From NCBI GenBank assembly GCA_963575745.1, contig CAUYUJ010002049.1, positions 1 to 64,000 of the forward strand: DNA of 64,000 bases, written 5' to 3'. This DNA is from Prorocentrum cordatum. Taxonomy: Eukaryota > Sar > Dinophyceae > Prorocentrales > Prorocentraceae. The number at the start of each line of letters is the position of its first letter. The stretch's first letter is position 1. This document shows positions 32,601 to 41,789 of this stretch, in pieces. Made by a program: the position numbers and the translations under genes. Under the pieces are notes generated by a model. The model was given only the letters and a program-made list of their open reading frames with translations. It was not told the origin of the DNA and did not search any database.

Positions 32601-33862
32601 ATGGGATGGTCTCTTCTGCTATGCCCTCTGATAGGGCCTCTTCTTCTCGAGATATTGAAGTTCCCTGTGAGCGGGGGGGGCCTAGGGATTCCCCCAGGCC
32701 CCCCCCGAAACGTCGGAGGGTGGCTGTTCCTGGACCTGGACAACAGACGGTGTATCCTCGTGCGCATCGTGACGCACGCCGGCTTCTGATGTGCTGTACC
32801 CCGAGGTGGGAGGAGAAAAGGACACTTGAGTCAAAATATTTGCGTTCCCAGTGGAAGTGGAAGGAGGCCTCGAAACTGACACGATTAGGCAGTACTAAGG
32901 GGCAGGCGACGGGTGAACATCCTTGGTGTTTCATGTTCCAGACGATATTTCCCTCGTTTGTGAATCTGGAGGATCGGTGGTGGAGGGCGTGCTCTTTCTC
33001 TTACTCTGACTTCGTTCAGTATTGCAGGCAGTTCCTGGAAGCTTGTACTTTGGGGTCTCTGTTTGACTTGTTTGTTGTCCGTGGAGGAACTGGAGGAAGA
33101 GGAGACTACATAAAGGAGAGGGGGGAGGAGATGTTGGCTCGTCCGTTGTCGGCGAAGGAGTCCGAGAAGCTGGCCCAGAGATTGGCCTCGAACAATGAAC
33201 AGGAGCCGACTTGGGATCTGAGTGATGATGGGATCGGTCTTGAGCTGACGGGCGATTCGCTTCTTATCTGTAACTGGATCAATGGTCTCTGGAAGGTTGA
33301 GGGAGGAGAAGGAGGAGATGGGGCTTCTTATCGTAGGCGGGTGGCAAATATTATTTCTCTTTTGGAAGAGTTGGAGGAGGAAGGAATACGACCCCCCTCG
33401 TGGGGCAACGACTTCATTCGACACATATATCGAGAGAGTAATACAGTAGCTGATGAACTTACCCACTTAGCACGGGAAGGCCAGATATTCAGAGAGCTGT
33501 TCCACCACCATATCTTTCGTCCTGATGTCCAAGACAACTTTCGAGTTATTGGCCTCCGCGGATCCTTCGACGGCGGAGTGTGTGCCCAAGGTGTGGGCGT
33601 TGGTTGGTTTCTGCAGATTGGATATATCCCTCGATTCCATGACCCTTACCCTGACCCTGAGCATAGAGATAAGAGAGCTCGTGTAGTCTCCCTCTTCCCC
33701 CAAGCCTCCTCTCCTTGTCCAATCATATGGGAAGTAGTAGGGCGTTGTGCACAGGCACTCCCCTCCCATAGCAGTATCACTGACGCTGAGCTTTCGGGTC
33801 TCGAGGGCCTCTTGCGGGCCGCAGCCCAGGTGGCCCAAGACCTCCAGCTGCAGAGAGACTAG
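29615..33862 (+). CDS. LINE ORF2 polyprotein: endonuclease, reverse transcriptase, RNase H (1415 aa from first AUG)
   Basis: Makes and integrates the DNA copy. Residues below are counted from the AUG at 29615; the frame is open 54 codons further upstream and the true product probably includes them. Endonuclease: MDAN (D94, N96), LDYILV (D176), LSDHALV (D208, H209). Reverse transcriptase: NPGKATGPDG (about 413-423), motif A SADVKQAF (D551), motif B-like GGNDSPSLWNL, and motif C LLYADN (D665, N666). A thumb-like region follows, then ten-residue repeats (889-1004), PPKRRRV (about 1030), and a C-terminal RNase H with D1214, D1280, D1319 and E1392 in permuted order. Stop TAG at 33860. Oddities: N666 where a second Asp is usual, the repeat insert, and the UGA upstream. 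Both halves appear intact otherwise. Assignment as LINE ORF2 is firm; activity is open. Confidence 0.93.
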   Translation: MAQWFVKMGLYYHVSEDRRAMILYRRADSVRGQWASERWCAILAGRILFVSLYLPDASQPEFLEISHCALQSVSLLRKYVCRRYGFCRLVVAMDANVEIQPHLQHEEEVYSGGGLEVVQIQATGTKERERKEKVESLRQEVEDWLVQERMCASNSFGARKPTWFDYRKGSRREVLDYILVPHGSQVSGCSVEFLYVGQQQGAVMRLSDHALVRASLRVASRELARRNLSRRARTLKGWDPLNLSARRSCRQLLDANLFSCQLMCQAESVIYSCASATECTPKRPARAPERSELLRSLDVQVYRRRAERGTLAYRLLRRKRDREARKFKRAKLEWEAERPRKAALKAVKIEGEESVDRERWMDEMMKLKEVCEDEEERLRSIKIVQGLREELQGSPRPQEATLTMVVVLRARARLNPGKATGPDGVGAELIKALPWRAVRTIKRLFCDILRGIVVPPSSWHQTLTTLLPESYPICDVSDTRRISVESIFKKWYSTCLSIMLEPYCLQAGTHASLFGFVPKRSCTEIFAGLKAAAQHASQWGKDRRLVLGSADVKQAFQNTKISTVKRAFDVLSIPPWLQYGVLVPMPCEVTSLLFQGLQLPNVGIDTHIRTGGNDSPSLWNLIVVAMWAPLFKLWDEQGIGFHCLDPNSVGEVSASVPVHHLLYADNIFILGSSEEEFRRQVGDMTETLRGWGFEWKIESLEVAFIGFSEKPKHPILVRVQDQMVPFKVVDEMNVLGNSIYCSYREAHQDLRRRIGAARRAFHAHAAYFRSKAVPFSAKCRSYITRVQSILIYGSQGISWDRDSLQSLNVFEGNCLYQMTSPQKPASESWVVWKPARLRIARRMFFEAKCQSAVQRVLYSLWQLGADIASYFGANVDSGYQIPESELSPGMVAGSSVTNGMVEVSSVTNGMGAVSSVTSGMGAVSSDTNGMGVVSSDMHGMVSPVTSGMGVVSSVTNGMVGVSSVTSGMGAVSAVTNGMGAVFSDTNGMGAVSSDMHGMVSSAMPSDRASSSRDIEVPCERGGPRDSPRPPPKRRRVAVPGPGQQTVYPRAHRDARRLLMCCTPRWEEKRTLESKYLRSQWKWKEASKLTRLGSTKGQATGEHPWCFMFQTIFPSFVNLEDRWWRACSFSYSDFVQYCRQFLEACTLGSLFDLFVVRGGTGGRGDYIKERGEEMLARPLSAKESEKLAQRLASNNEQEPTWDLSDDGIGLELTGDSLLICNWINGLWKVEGGEGGDGASYRRRVANIISLLEELEEEGIRPPSWGNDFIRHIYRESNTVADELTHLAREGQIFRELFHHHIFRPDVQDNFRVIGLRGSFDGGVCAQGVGVGWFLQIGYIPRFHDPYPDPEHRDKRARVVSLFPQASSPCPIIWEVVGRCAQALPSHSSITDAELSGLEGLLRAAAQVAQDLQLQRD
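32281..32628 (+). repeat. 30-bp coding minisatellite in ORF2 (about 12 units)
   Basis: Units of 30 bp begin GATGG and encode variants of GMGAVSSVTN. One unit at 32431-32454 has only 24 bp and the array ends in a partial unit, so frame is kept. The order SVTS, SDTN, SDMH, short unit recurs with change in both halves, which shows a higher-order duplication. It lies between the RT thumb and the basic motif, like a flexible linker. Confidence 0.9.
32673..32706 (+). repeat. G8/C8 hairpin inside ORF2
   Basis: GGGGGGGGCCT (32673-32683) pairs perfectly with AGGCCCCCCCC (32696-32706) over a 12-base spacer. It is translated as a Gly/Pro/Arg-rich stretch next to KRRR. The G8 and C8 runs are slippage-prone in replication and reverse transcription. 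Confidence 0.85.
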
Positions 33863-33912
33863 GTAGGCACTTAACGGGCGCTGGGGCGCTCGGTGCCTGG
33901 TCAGCCTCCCCC
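33863..33912 (+). promoter_or_regulatory. LINE 3' UTR with terminal hairpin
   Basis: Only about 50 bases. AGGCAC (33865-33870) pairs with GTGCCT (33893-33898) around a GC-rich loop. In stringent LINEs such 3' hairpins are the RT recognition site; a role here is inferred. An A-tract of eight (33913-33920) follows, part of it shared with the target duplication. Confidence 0.6.
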
Positions 33913-33918
33913 AAAAAA

Positions 33919-33930
33919 AAGAAAGGTTGA
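33919..33930 (+). repeat. LINE target-site duplication, right copy
   Basis: AAGAAAGGTTGA, identical to 27814-27825. The downstream sequence CGGTTTACCGCCGGC completes the interrupted HA tail hairpin. Confidence 0.9.
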
Positions 33931-33952
33931 CGGTTTACCGCCGGCGCCCAGT
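33931..33952 (+). repeat. HA tail, second arm after LINE
   Basis: Second hairpin arm TTACCGCCGG and terminus CGCCCAGT of the HA element that began at 26778. Confidence 0.85.
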
Positions 33953-34090
33953 TGGCCGACCCGTAGAGCTCCCTTAGCAAGTACCTCGTAGAGCTCTTCG
34001 GCATCGATGAGCTAGAGGAATTCCGGCGCGGGGTGGACCTAGTTGGGCGACCCGGCCAGAAAGGAGAAATTGGTAACTTTTGGGTGGACG
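33953..34090 (+). repeat. HB fragments and left-end module
   Basis: A scrap of HA left end, one HB left module (about 33983-34044) and HB interior up to GGAGAAATTGGTAAC, joined to the next HA head at GGACGGACC. Confidence 0.6.
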
Positions 34091-34973
34091 GACCTTTTGG
34101 TGACTTTTGGTCGGTTGAAAATTTTGTTTTCGAAATTTGACAATTCGTTAGAGCTCTAGTATTTTTTCCCATGATATTCGATCTTATTCCCGCTCGCCAT
34201 CTTGATCTCAGCTCGATCGGGTAACTTTGAAGGCCAAAAAGCGTCCCGGCGGGAACGGCGGTTTCGAGTCATCTTGATACGCGCTGTCGGTATTTTGTAC
34301 TTAACTCGAGCTGTGGGGCAGCTACAGAGCTGGTAAGCACAGCTTTCGCACTCAGAATTATCACGCGCGTTCGCCTGTTGAATCCAGAGGTCTGAAATCG
34401 GTCTGCTAGCCGAGCTAGGTCTGCAAACCTATTCGTTTTATTCGAGTCATCTTGATAGACGCTCTCGGTTACTATTCCTAGTGTCAGAATCATCTTGAGA
34501 AGTGCTCTCAATTTTTTGCACTCAAATCGTGCTCGGCGAGGGCTAGAGTGCTGCGAGTCACATGTATCCATTTGCACACAACAGGCGCGTCTTTCGGTCG
34601 ATTCCAGAGCTCGGAACTCGGTCTGCTGCTCGAACTAGGTTCGCAAAACTATTTTATTATTCGAGTCGATACTGTCGGTTTTCTGCACTCAACTCGGGCT
34701 GTAGGGGGGCTTCAGGGCTGGGAATCACGTGAGTGGATTCGCAGATATCACACGCGCCCGCCTGTCGCATTCAGAGCTCTGAACTCGGTTTGATACTCGA
34801 ACTGGGTTGCGAAACTGTTTGTTTTTTGTTAGCGTTATCTTGAGAGGTCTGAAATCGCTTGGGCTTAAAAAATAGTCGTTCTTTCGAGTTTTTCCCCACA
34901 GTATATTTTGTCAGGAAGCTCTACGAGTCCCCCGGCGGTAAGAAAGGTTGACGGTTTACCGCCGGCGCCCAGT
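34091..34973 (+). repeat. HA element, left end missing
   Basis: Head, about three monomers, one of them internally deleted near 34470, and a perfect tail. Confidence 0.75.
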
Positions 34974-35435
34974 TGGTAACTTTTGGGTGGTTTTGCAATT
35001 TTTTGAAAGATATCTGACAATTCATTTTTCCCGGATAGCTCCTTGGAGAGCTGAGGGTTTCAGATAAGAAGCCGACGGTGGGTGGTGAGGAGGACACGCC
35101 CACCTCCGCCGGTCCACGATTCTCGCAGAAACTTGCCGGAGCGTGCAGCGGGTCCGGGAGCGTGGCTTTCTAGCGTTTCCCAATACGCGTGGCTCCAGGG
35201 TGCGCGAAGCGCTTCGGCAGAGCTTCGGAAGAGCTTCGGCAGTTGACTCCTAAGCAGATCTTCCTTGCGCGCTTTGCAGGGCCCCACGCATCGTAAACGG
35301 CGCCCTGCAAGCGTCCCCTGCGAGGTTTCCAGCGTCCCGCGCATCGTTTCAGGCGGCCTGGCAGGGCTCCCCGTGCGGCGTTTCGCGCTTGGCTTCGCTA
35401 TCCGGGTTTTGGACGCTTACAAGTGAGAAAGCACA
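34974..35435 (+). repeat. HB scrap followed by complete HD element
   Basis: About 55 bp of HB interior, then HD at 35029-35424 with both CCCGGATAGC-type ends and GGACGCTTACAAG at the right. A short spacer separates it from the next HA. Confidence 0.7.
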
Positions 35436-36786
35436 TAACTCGTAGAGCTTCCCTTAGCAAGTTATTGCTGGAAGCTTTAGAGTAATTCCGGAGCGCTGGA
35501 AAGCTAGTTGGCAAGAAAAATCTCGACGGAACTTTTGATGACTTTTGGTCGGTTGAAAAATTCGTTCTCGAAATTTGACAATTCGTTAGAGCTCTAGTAT
35601 TTTTTTACGTGATATTCGATCTTATTCCCGCTCGCCATCTTGATCTCAGCTCGATCGGGTAACTTTGAAGGCCAAAAAGCCCTCTGGCGGGATCGGCCGT
35701 TTCGAGTCATCTTGATATGCGCTGACGGTTTCACGATGATAACTCGAGCTCTAGGGCAGCTACAGAGCTGGTAAGCACAGCTAATGCATGCAGAATGATC
35801 AGGCGCGTTCGCCTGTTGAACCGAGAGGTCTGAACTCGGTCTATGAGCCGAGCTAGGTCCGTAAACCTGTTCGTATTATTCGACTCATCTTGACAGAAAC
35901 TGTCAGTATTTTGTACTTAACTCGAGCTGTAGGGTAGCTACAGAGCTGGCAAGCACACCCATCGCACTCAGAATCATCAGGCGCGTTCGCCTGTTGAATC
36001 CAGAGGTCTGAACTCGTTCTGTGAGCCGAGCTAGGTCCACAAACCTATTCGTATTATTCGAGTCATCTTGACAGAAACTGTCGGTATTTTGCACTGAACT
36101 CGAGCTGTAGGACAGCTACAGAGCTGGTGAGCACACCTATCGCATACTGAATGATTAGGCGCGTTCGCCTGTTCAATCCAGCGGTCCTAACTCGGTCTGC
36201 GAGCCGAGCTAGGTCCGCAAACCTATTAGTATTATGCGAGTCATCTTGACAGAATCTCTCGCTTTTCTGTACTTAACTCGAGCTGTAAGACAGCTACAGA
36301 GCTCATATTTACAGAAAATGATTCAGAATCGTCAGTTGCGTTTGTCTGTCGAATCGAGAGCTCTGAACTCGGTCTTCTGCCATCTAGAATCGCGAAATTA
36401 CTCGTATTGGTCGAGTCATCTTGAGAAGTGCTCTCGGTTTTCTTCACTCAACTTGCGCTAAGGGGGGCTACAGTGCTGGTTGTCATATGAATCGAATTAA
36501 AGAGATCATGCTCGTCCGCCTGTCGAATCCAGAGCTGTCATCCTGAGAGATGCTGTCGGTTTCATGCACTGACCTCGAGCTGTAGCGGGGCTGCGGGGCT
36601 GGTAATGACAGGAGTCGATTCGCAGACATCAGACGCGTCCGCTTGTCGCATTCAGAGGTCAAAAAATATTCACTATGAGTCAGAATGTTGGTAGGTGCTG
36701 TCGGTTTTCTCAACTTAAGTCGAGCTAGGAAGCTCTACGAGTTCCCCGGCGGTAACCAAGGTTGACGGTTTACCGCCGGCGCCCAG
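35436..36786 (+). repeat. HA element, complete
   Basis: Left end at 35436, head, about five monomers. The last right end is GGAAGCTCTACGAGT and the tail has CGGCGGTAACCAAGG in place of the usual GAAAGG loop. Confidence 0.8.
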
Positions 36787-37030
36787 TTTTTCGCACCTGT
36801 AAACGATTATGAGCTCCTCTCTGTCTTAGTATGAGCTCCGTAGGCGCTCTTTTACTATCAAAACACTTGGAGGAACCATCTGAATGTCGACACGAAAAAC
36901 ATAATGTTTCCTCTTTTCGAAGAATGCTTCCAGAAGCTCTCTCTTTCGGCTCTGAGCACTCTTACCCGTGAAAGGAGCTCTACGAGGTTCCCGGCGGTGA
37001 CCAGGTTGACGGTTTACCGCCGGCGCCAGT
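36787..37030 (+). repeat. HB right part
   Basis: HB from TTTTTCGCACCTG to the tail. One hairpin arm is GGCGGTGA and the other TTTACCGCC, so one pair is G:T. Confidence 0.7.
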
Positions 37031-37050
37031 TTTTGCTGGAAGCTTAAGAG

Positions 37051-37606
37051 TACCTCGTAGAGCTCGGCGAAGCTGAGCTTAGAGGAATTCGGGCGCAGGG
37101 TGGAGCTAGTTGGCCAACCGGGCATTAAGAAACAATGTGGTAACTTTAGGTCAAGTTTCTAGTTTTTGCGCAAACATTGAACATTCCTTTTGAGAACGGA
37201 TATTTTTCTCACGTGTAGTACGTTATGCCGCGACTGCCAGTTAAATTCTTAGGTCCGTAGCTGCAATATTACTATCAAAACACTTGCTGGAACCGACTAC
37301 CGTTTCGTCATCTTGACGTGTATTGACAGTTTTCTGTACTTATCACCATACTTAGACCAGATACAGAGCTGATGCTTTGAGAAACCAATTGAGAATCATG
37401 AGGCGCGTTTTTCTGTTCGATCTACAACTCTGAACTCGGTCTGGTCGAGCCAGGTCTGCAAACCTATTCGTATTATTCTATATAATATTAAACGGTCGAT
37501 ATTTCAAAACACATTCCCTCAATATGTAGCGTGCAGCCCCGCACGAGAAGAGCTGTACTAGGCCCCCGTTGGTAACCTGGTTGACGGTTTACCGCCGGCT
37601 CCCAGT
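37051..37606 (+). repeat. AB chimera with one monomer block
   Basis: HB left half to TCAAAACACTTGCTGG, then a short, diverged monomer segment, then an HB right end (AAGAGCTGTACTAGGC) and a tail with CGTTGGTAACC. It shows satellite sequence placed between the two halves of HB. Confidence 0.65.
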
Positions 37607-38663
37607 AATTCCGGAGCGCTGGAGAGGTAGTTGGCAAGAAACATCTCGACGGAGCTTTTGCTGACTTTTGGTCGGTTAGAAATTTTGTTCTCAAAATTCA
37701 ACAATTCGTTTGAGCTCTAGTTTTTTTTTCCTGTCATATTCGATCTTATTCCCGCTCGCCATTCTGATCTCAGCTCGATCGGGTACCTTTTACTGCCAAA
37801 AAGCGTCCCGGCGGGAACGGCCGTTTCGAGTCATCTTGTCATGCGTTCTCGGTATTTTGCACTCAACTCGAGCTCTAGGGCAGCCACAGAGCTGGTAAGC
37901 ACACCTATCGCATTCAGAATTGTCAGGCGCGTTCGCCTGTCAAATCCAAAGGTCTGAACTCGGTCTGCTAGCCGAGCTAGGTCCGCAAAAATATTCGTAT
38001 TATTCGAGTCATCTTGACAGACGCTCTCGGTTTTCTTTACTGAACTCGAGCTGTAGGGCAGCTACAGGGCTGATTGTCACAGACATCGATGGGGCATCAT
38101 CAGTTGCGTTCGTCGATTGAACCGAGAGCTCTGAACTCGGCCTGCTGTCCGAGCTAGGTTCGCGAAACTATTCGTATTGTGCGTATTATCTTGAGAAGTG
38201 CTCTCAATTTTCTGCACTCAACTCGTACTGGGGGAGGGCTACATTGCTGCGGTTCACAGATATCGATTTTCACACCTCAGGCGCGTCTGTCGGTCGATTC
38301 CAGAGCTTCGAACTCGGTCTGGTGCTCAAACTAGGTTCGCGAAACTATTCTATTATTCGAGTCGATACTGTCGGTTTTCTGCACAACTCGGGCTGTAGGG
38401 GGGCTGCAGGGCTGATCACATGAGTGTTTGCAGACATCAGACGAGCCCGCCTGTCGCATTCAGAGGTCTGAACTCGGTTTGATACTCGAAATAGGTTGCG
38501 AAATTGTTTGTTTTTTTGTTAGAGTCATCTTGAGAGGTATGAAATCGCTTGGGCTGGAAAAACAAGTCGTTCTTTGAGTTTTTCTCCGCACTATATACTG
38601 TCAGGAAGCTCTACGAGTCCCCCGGCGGTAAGGAAGGTTGACGGTTTACCGCCGGCGCCCAGT
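37607..38663 (+). repeat. HA element
   Basis: Begins within the left module (AATTCCGGAGCGCTGG), head, about four to five monomers, perfect tail. Confidence 0.75.
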
Positions 38664-38937
38664 GCGAACTTTGGGTCGGTTGAACGAACTTCGTGAAAAA
38701 TTTGAGTATTGGTTTATTTCGCGTTCGCGAATCAATTCTTAGGTCTGTAGGTGTAGTATTACTATCAAAACACTTGGCGAAACCGTGTTCGGATAAAAAC
38801 ATAAAAACGTGATTTTTCGAGTTTTCTGGGATCTCTTCCAGACTCTACCTGCATATCTAACGAGCAGGGCCGTGCGAGAAAGAGCTCTACGAGGGCCCCG
38901 GCGGTAACCTGGTTGACGGTTTACCGCCGGTCCCAGT
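38664..38937 (+). repeat. HB right part, tail variant c
   Basis: HB interior and the right end AAGAGCTCTACGAGGGCCCC with a perfect GGCGGTAACC/TTTACCGCC stem. Confidence 0.7.
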
Positions 38938-39916
38938 TCCGGAGCGCTGGAGAGCTAGTTGGCAAGAAAAATCTCGACGGAACTTTTGGTGACTTTTGGT
39001 CGGTTGAAAATTTCGTTCTCGAAATTTGACCATTCGTTAGAGCTCTAGTATTTTTTCCCGTGATATTCGATCTTATTCCCGCTCGCCATCTTGATCTCAG
39101 CTCGATCAGGTAACTTTGAAGGCCAAAAAGCACTCCTTGCGGGATCGGCCGTTTCGAGTCATCTTGATACGCGCTGACGGTTTTCTCAACATAACTCCAG
39201 ATTTAGGACATCTACAGAGCTGGTAAGGACAGCTAATCCGTGCAGAATGATTAGGCGCGTTCGCCTGTTGAATCCAGAGGTCTGAACTCGGTCTGTGAGC
39301 CGAGCTAGGTCCGCAAACCTATTCGTATTATTCGAGTCATCTGGACAAACTCGAGCTGTAAGACAGCTACAGAGCTGATATTTACAGAAACTGATTCAGA
39401 ATCGTCAGTTACGTTTGTCTGTCGAATCCAGAGCTCTGAACTCGGTCTTCTGCCCGATCTAGAATCGCGAAATTTTTCGTATTGGTCGAGTCATCTTGAG
39501 AAGTGCTCTCGGTTTTCTTCACTCAACTTGCGCTGAGAGGGGACTACAGTGCTGGTTGTCATATGAATCGATTTAAAGAGATCATGCGCGTCCGCCTGTC
39601 GAATCCAGAGCTCGGAACTCGGTCTGCTGCCCGAACTACGTTCGCGAAACTATTGTATTGTTCGAGTCATCCTCAGAGATGCTGTCGGTTTTCTGCACTG
39701 ACCTCGGGCTGTAGGGGGGCTGCGGGGCTGGTAATGACAGGAGTCGATTCGCAGACATCAGACGCGTCCGCTTGTCGCATTCAGAGGTCAGAAAATATTC
39801 ACTATGAGTCAGAATGTTGGTAGGTGCTGTCGGTTTTCTCAACTTAAGTCGAGCTTGGAAGCTCTACGAGTTCCCCGGCGGTAACCAAGGTTGACGGTTT
39901 ACCGCCGGCGCCCAGT
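38938..39916 (+). repeat. HA element
   Basis: Head, about three to four monomers and tail with the CCAAGG loop variant. Very like 35436-36786 in its last 300 bp, which suggests a shared recent origin. Confidence 0.75.
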
Positions 39917-40224
39917 TGTGAAATTAGAAGCCGGGCGGTGGTGGTGCCCGCAGGCAGCCCATCTCCGCCGCTCCACGTTCCTCGCAGGACCTCGCCTGAG
40001 CCGACAGCTAGTCCAGGGAGCCGCGGGCAAGCGTCCACGTGTGCCTTCACGCGCGCAGGCACGCGTGGAAGCGTTCTTACCAGCGCTTCAGAGACGCTGC
40101 AGGGTGGCCCCCAGAGACCCAGAGAACTTCACGAGAGCCTCCGTGAGCTTGCCAGGAAGCCTTTCTGGCGTCTGCCCTCTTTGCTCTCCGGGTTTGGTAC
40201 ACTACCAAGTGGCCGGCTGAAACA
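39917..40224 (+). repeat. HC element, forward
   Basis: Left terminus damaged (GTGAAATTAGAAGCC). Core GTGGTGGTGCCCGC, palindrome near 40035-40072 with changes, and end CTCTCCGGGTTTGG-TACACTACCAAG. Confidence 0.7.
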
Positions 40225-41789
40225 TAACTCGTAGAGTTTCCCTCAGCAAGCTATTGCTGGAAGCTTAAGAGTAATTACGGTGCGCTGGAGAGCTAGTTGG
40301 CAAGACAAATTTCCAGACCTTTTCGTGACTTTTGGTCGATGGAAGATTTTTTTATTTCGAAATTTAATAATTCGCTAGAGCTCCAGTATTTTTTCCCTTC
40401 ATATCCGATCTTATTCACGCTCCTGATCTTCATCTCAGCTCGATCGGATACCTTATACTGCCAAAAAGCACTCCGGCAGGATCGGTCGTTTCGAGTTATC
40501 TTGATTCGCGCTGTCGGTATACTGAACATAACTCGAGCTATAGAAGAGCTACAAAGCTGCTAAGCACAGCTAATCGATTCAGAATGATCATGCGCGTTCG
40601 TCTGTTGCATCCAGAGGTCTGAACTCGGTCTGCTACCCGAGCTAGGTCTGTAAACCTATTCCAATTTTCCGAGTCATCTTGACAGACACTCTCGGTGTTC
40701 GGTACTTACCTCGAGCTTTGTGACAGCTACAGAGCTGATACGTGAAATTCGATTCATAAGCATCAGTGGCCGTTGTCTGTTGAATCCAGAGCTCTGAACT
40801 CGGTCTGCTGCTGTCGGTTCTCTGCACTTAACTCGGGCTGTAGGGGGGCTACATGGTTGGTAATCACTGCAATCGATTCGCGCGCCGCCGTTCGAAGCCA
40901 AAGCTCGGAACTGTCTGCTGCCCGACTAGGTCCTATTTGTATTGTTCGAGTCATCCTGAGAGGTGCTGTCGGTTTCCTGCACTTAACTCGGGCTGCAGGG
41001 CTGATCATCACAGGACTCGACCGCCTGTCGCATGCAGAGGTCTGAACTCGGTTTGATACTCGAGCTAGGTTTACGAGGTAAGAGCTTATACGTACAGAAT
41101 CTGATTCAGAATCATCAGTGGCCGTTGTCTGTTGAAGTAAGAGCTCTGAACTCGCTCTGCTGCCCGATCTAGAATCGCGAAACTATTCGTAATGTTCGAG
41201 TCGCTTGCGAGATGCTGTCGGTTATCTGGACTTAACTCGGGCTGTAGGGGGGCTGCATGGCTGGTAATCACTGGAATCGATTTGGAGACATCAGGCGTGT
41301 TCGTCTGCGGAATCCAGAGCTCCGAACTCGGTCTGTTGCCCGAACTAGTTCCGCGAAACTATTCGTATTGTTCGAGTCATCCTGAGAGGTCCTGTCGGTT
41401 TCCTGCACTTAACCCGGCTGCAGGGGGGGGCTGCAGGGCTGGTAATTACAGGGGTCGATTCATAGACATCAGACGCGTCCGTCTGTCGCATGCAGAGGTC
41501 TGAACTCGGTCTGATACTCGAACTTGGTTTGCCAAACTATTCGTATTGTTCGAGGAGAGGTGCTGTCGATTTAAGCACGTAACTCGGGCTGTAGAAGACC
41601 TACAGAGCTCGTATAGAAGACAATCTAGAAGCATCGGGGCGTTCGGCTGTTGCATCTGAGAGGTCTCAAATTGCCTGGGCTGAAAAACTATTTTTTCTGT
41701 GTAATTTCCTTCGACATTATATGTTGTCAGGAAGCTCTACGAGTCCCCCGGCGGTAACAAAGGTTGACGGTTTACCGCCGGCGCCCAGT
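40225..41789 (+). repeat. HA element, complete, diverged monomers
   Basis: Left end at 40225. About seven monomers, several with deletions that break the 178-bp period. Tail perfect. At 1.56 kb it is one of the longest HA copies here. Confidence 0.8.

Larger units (their letters stand above)
27826..33918 (+). mobile_element. Full-length non-LTR retrotransposon (LINE), about 6.1 kb
   Basis: Two ORFs, an APE-type endonuclease at the front of ORF2, a reverse transcriptase and RNase H motifs, a short 3' UTR, an A-tract of eight and a 12-bp target duplication together define a LINE inserted by target-primed reverse transcription. Domain order matches families of the I-like group that carry RNase H, but the RNase H motif order is unusual. 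Both ORFs are open and the duplication is exact, so the insertion looks young. Base composition and repeats inside it differ from the surrounding HA/HB mosaic. Confidence 0.93.

Noticed and set aside
32251-33466. Minus-strand frames of 227 and 193 codons opposite ORF2
   Set aside because: They are antisense shadows of the minisatellite and RNase H coding strand; no independent motifs.
27826-33918. LTR retrotransposon or retrovirus-like element
   Set aside because: No long terminal repeats, protease or integrase. The endonuclease is APE-type and the 3' end is an A-tract, as in LINEs.
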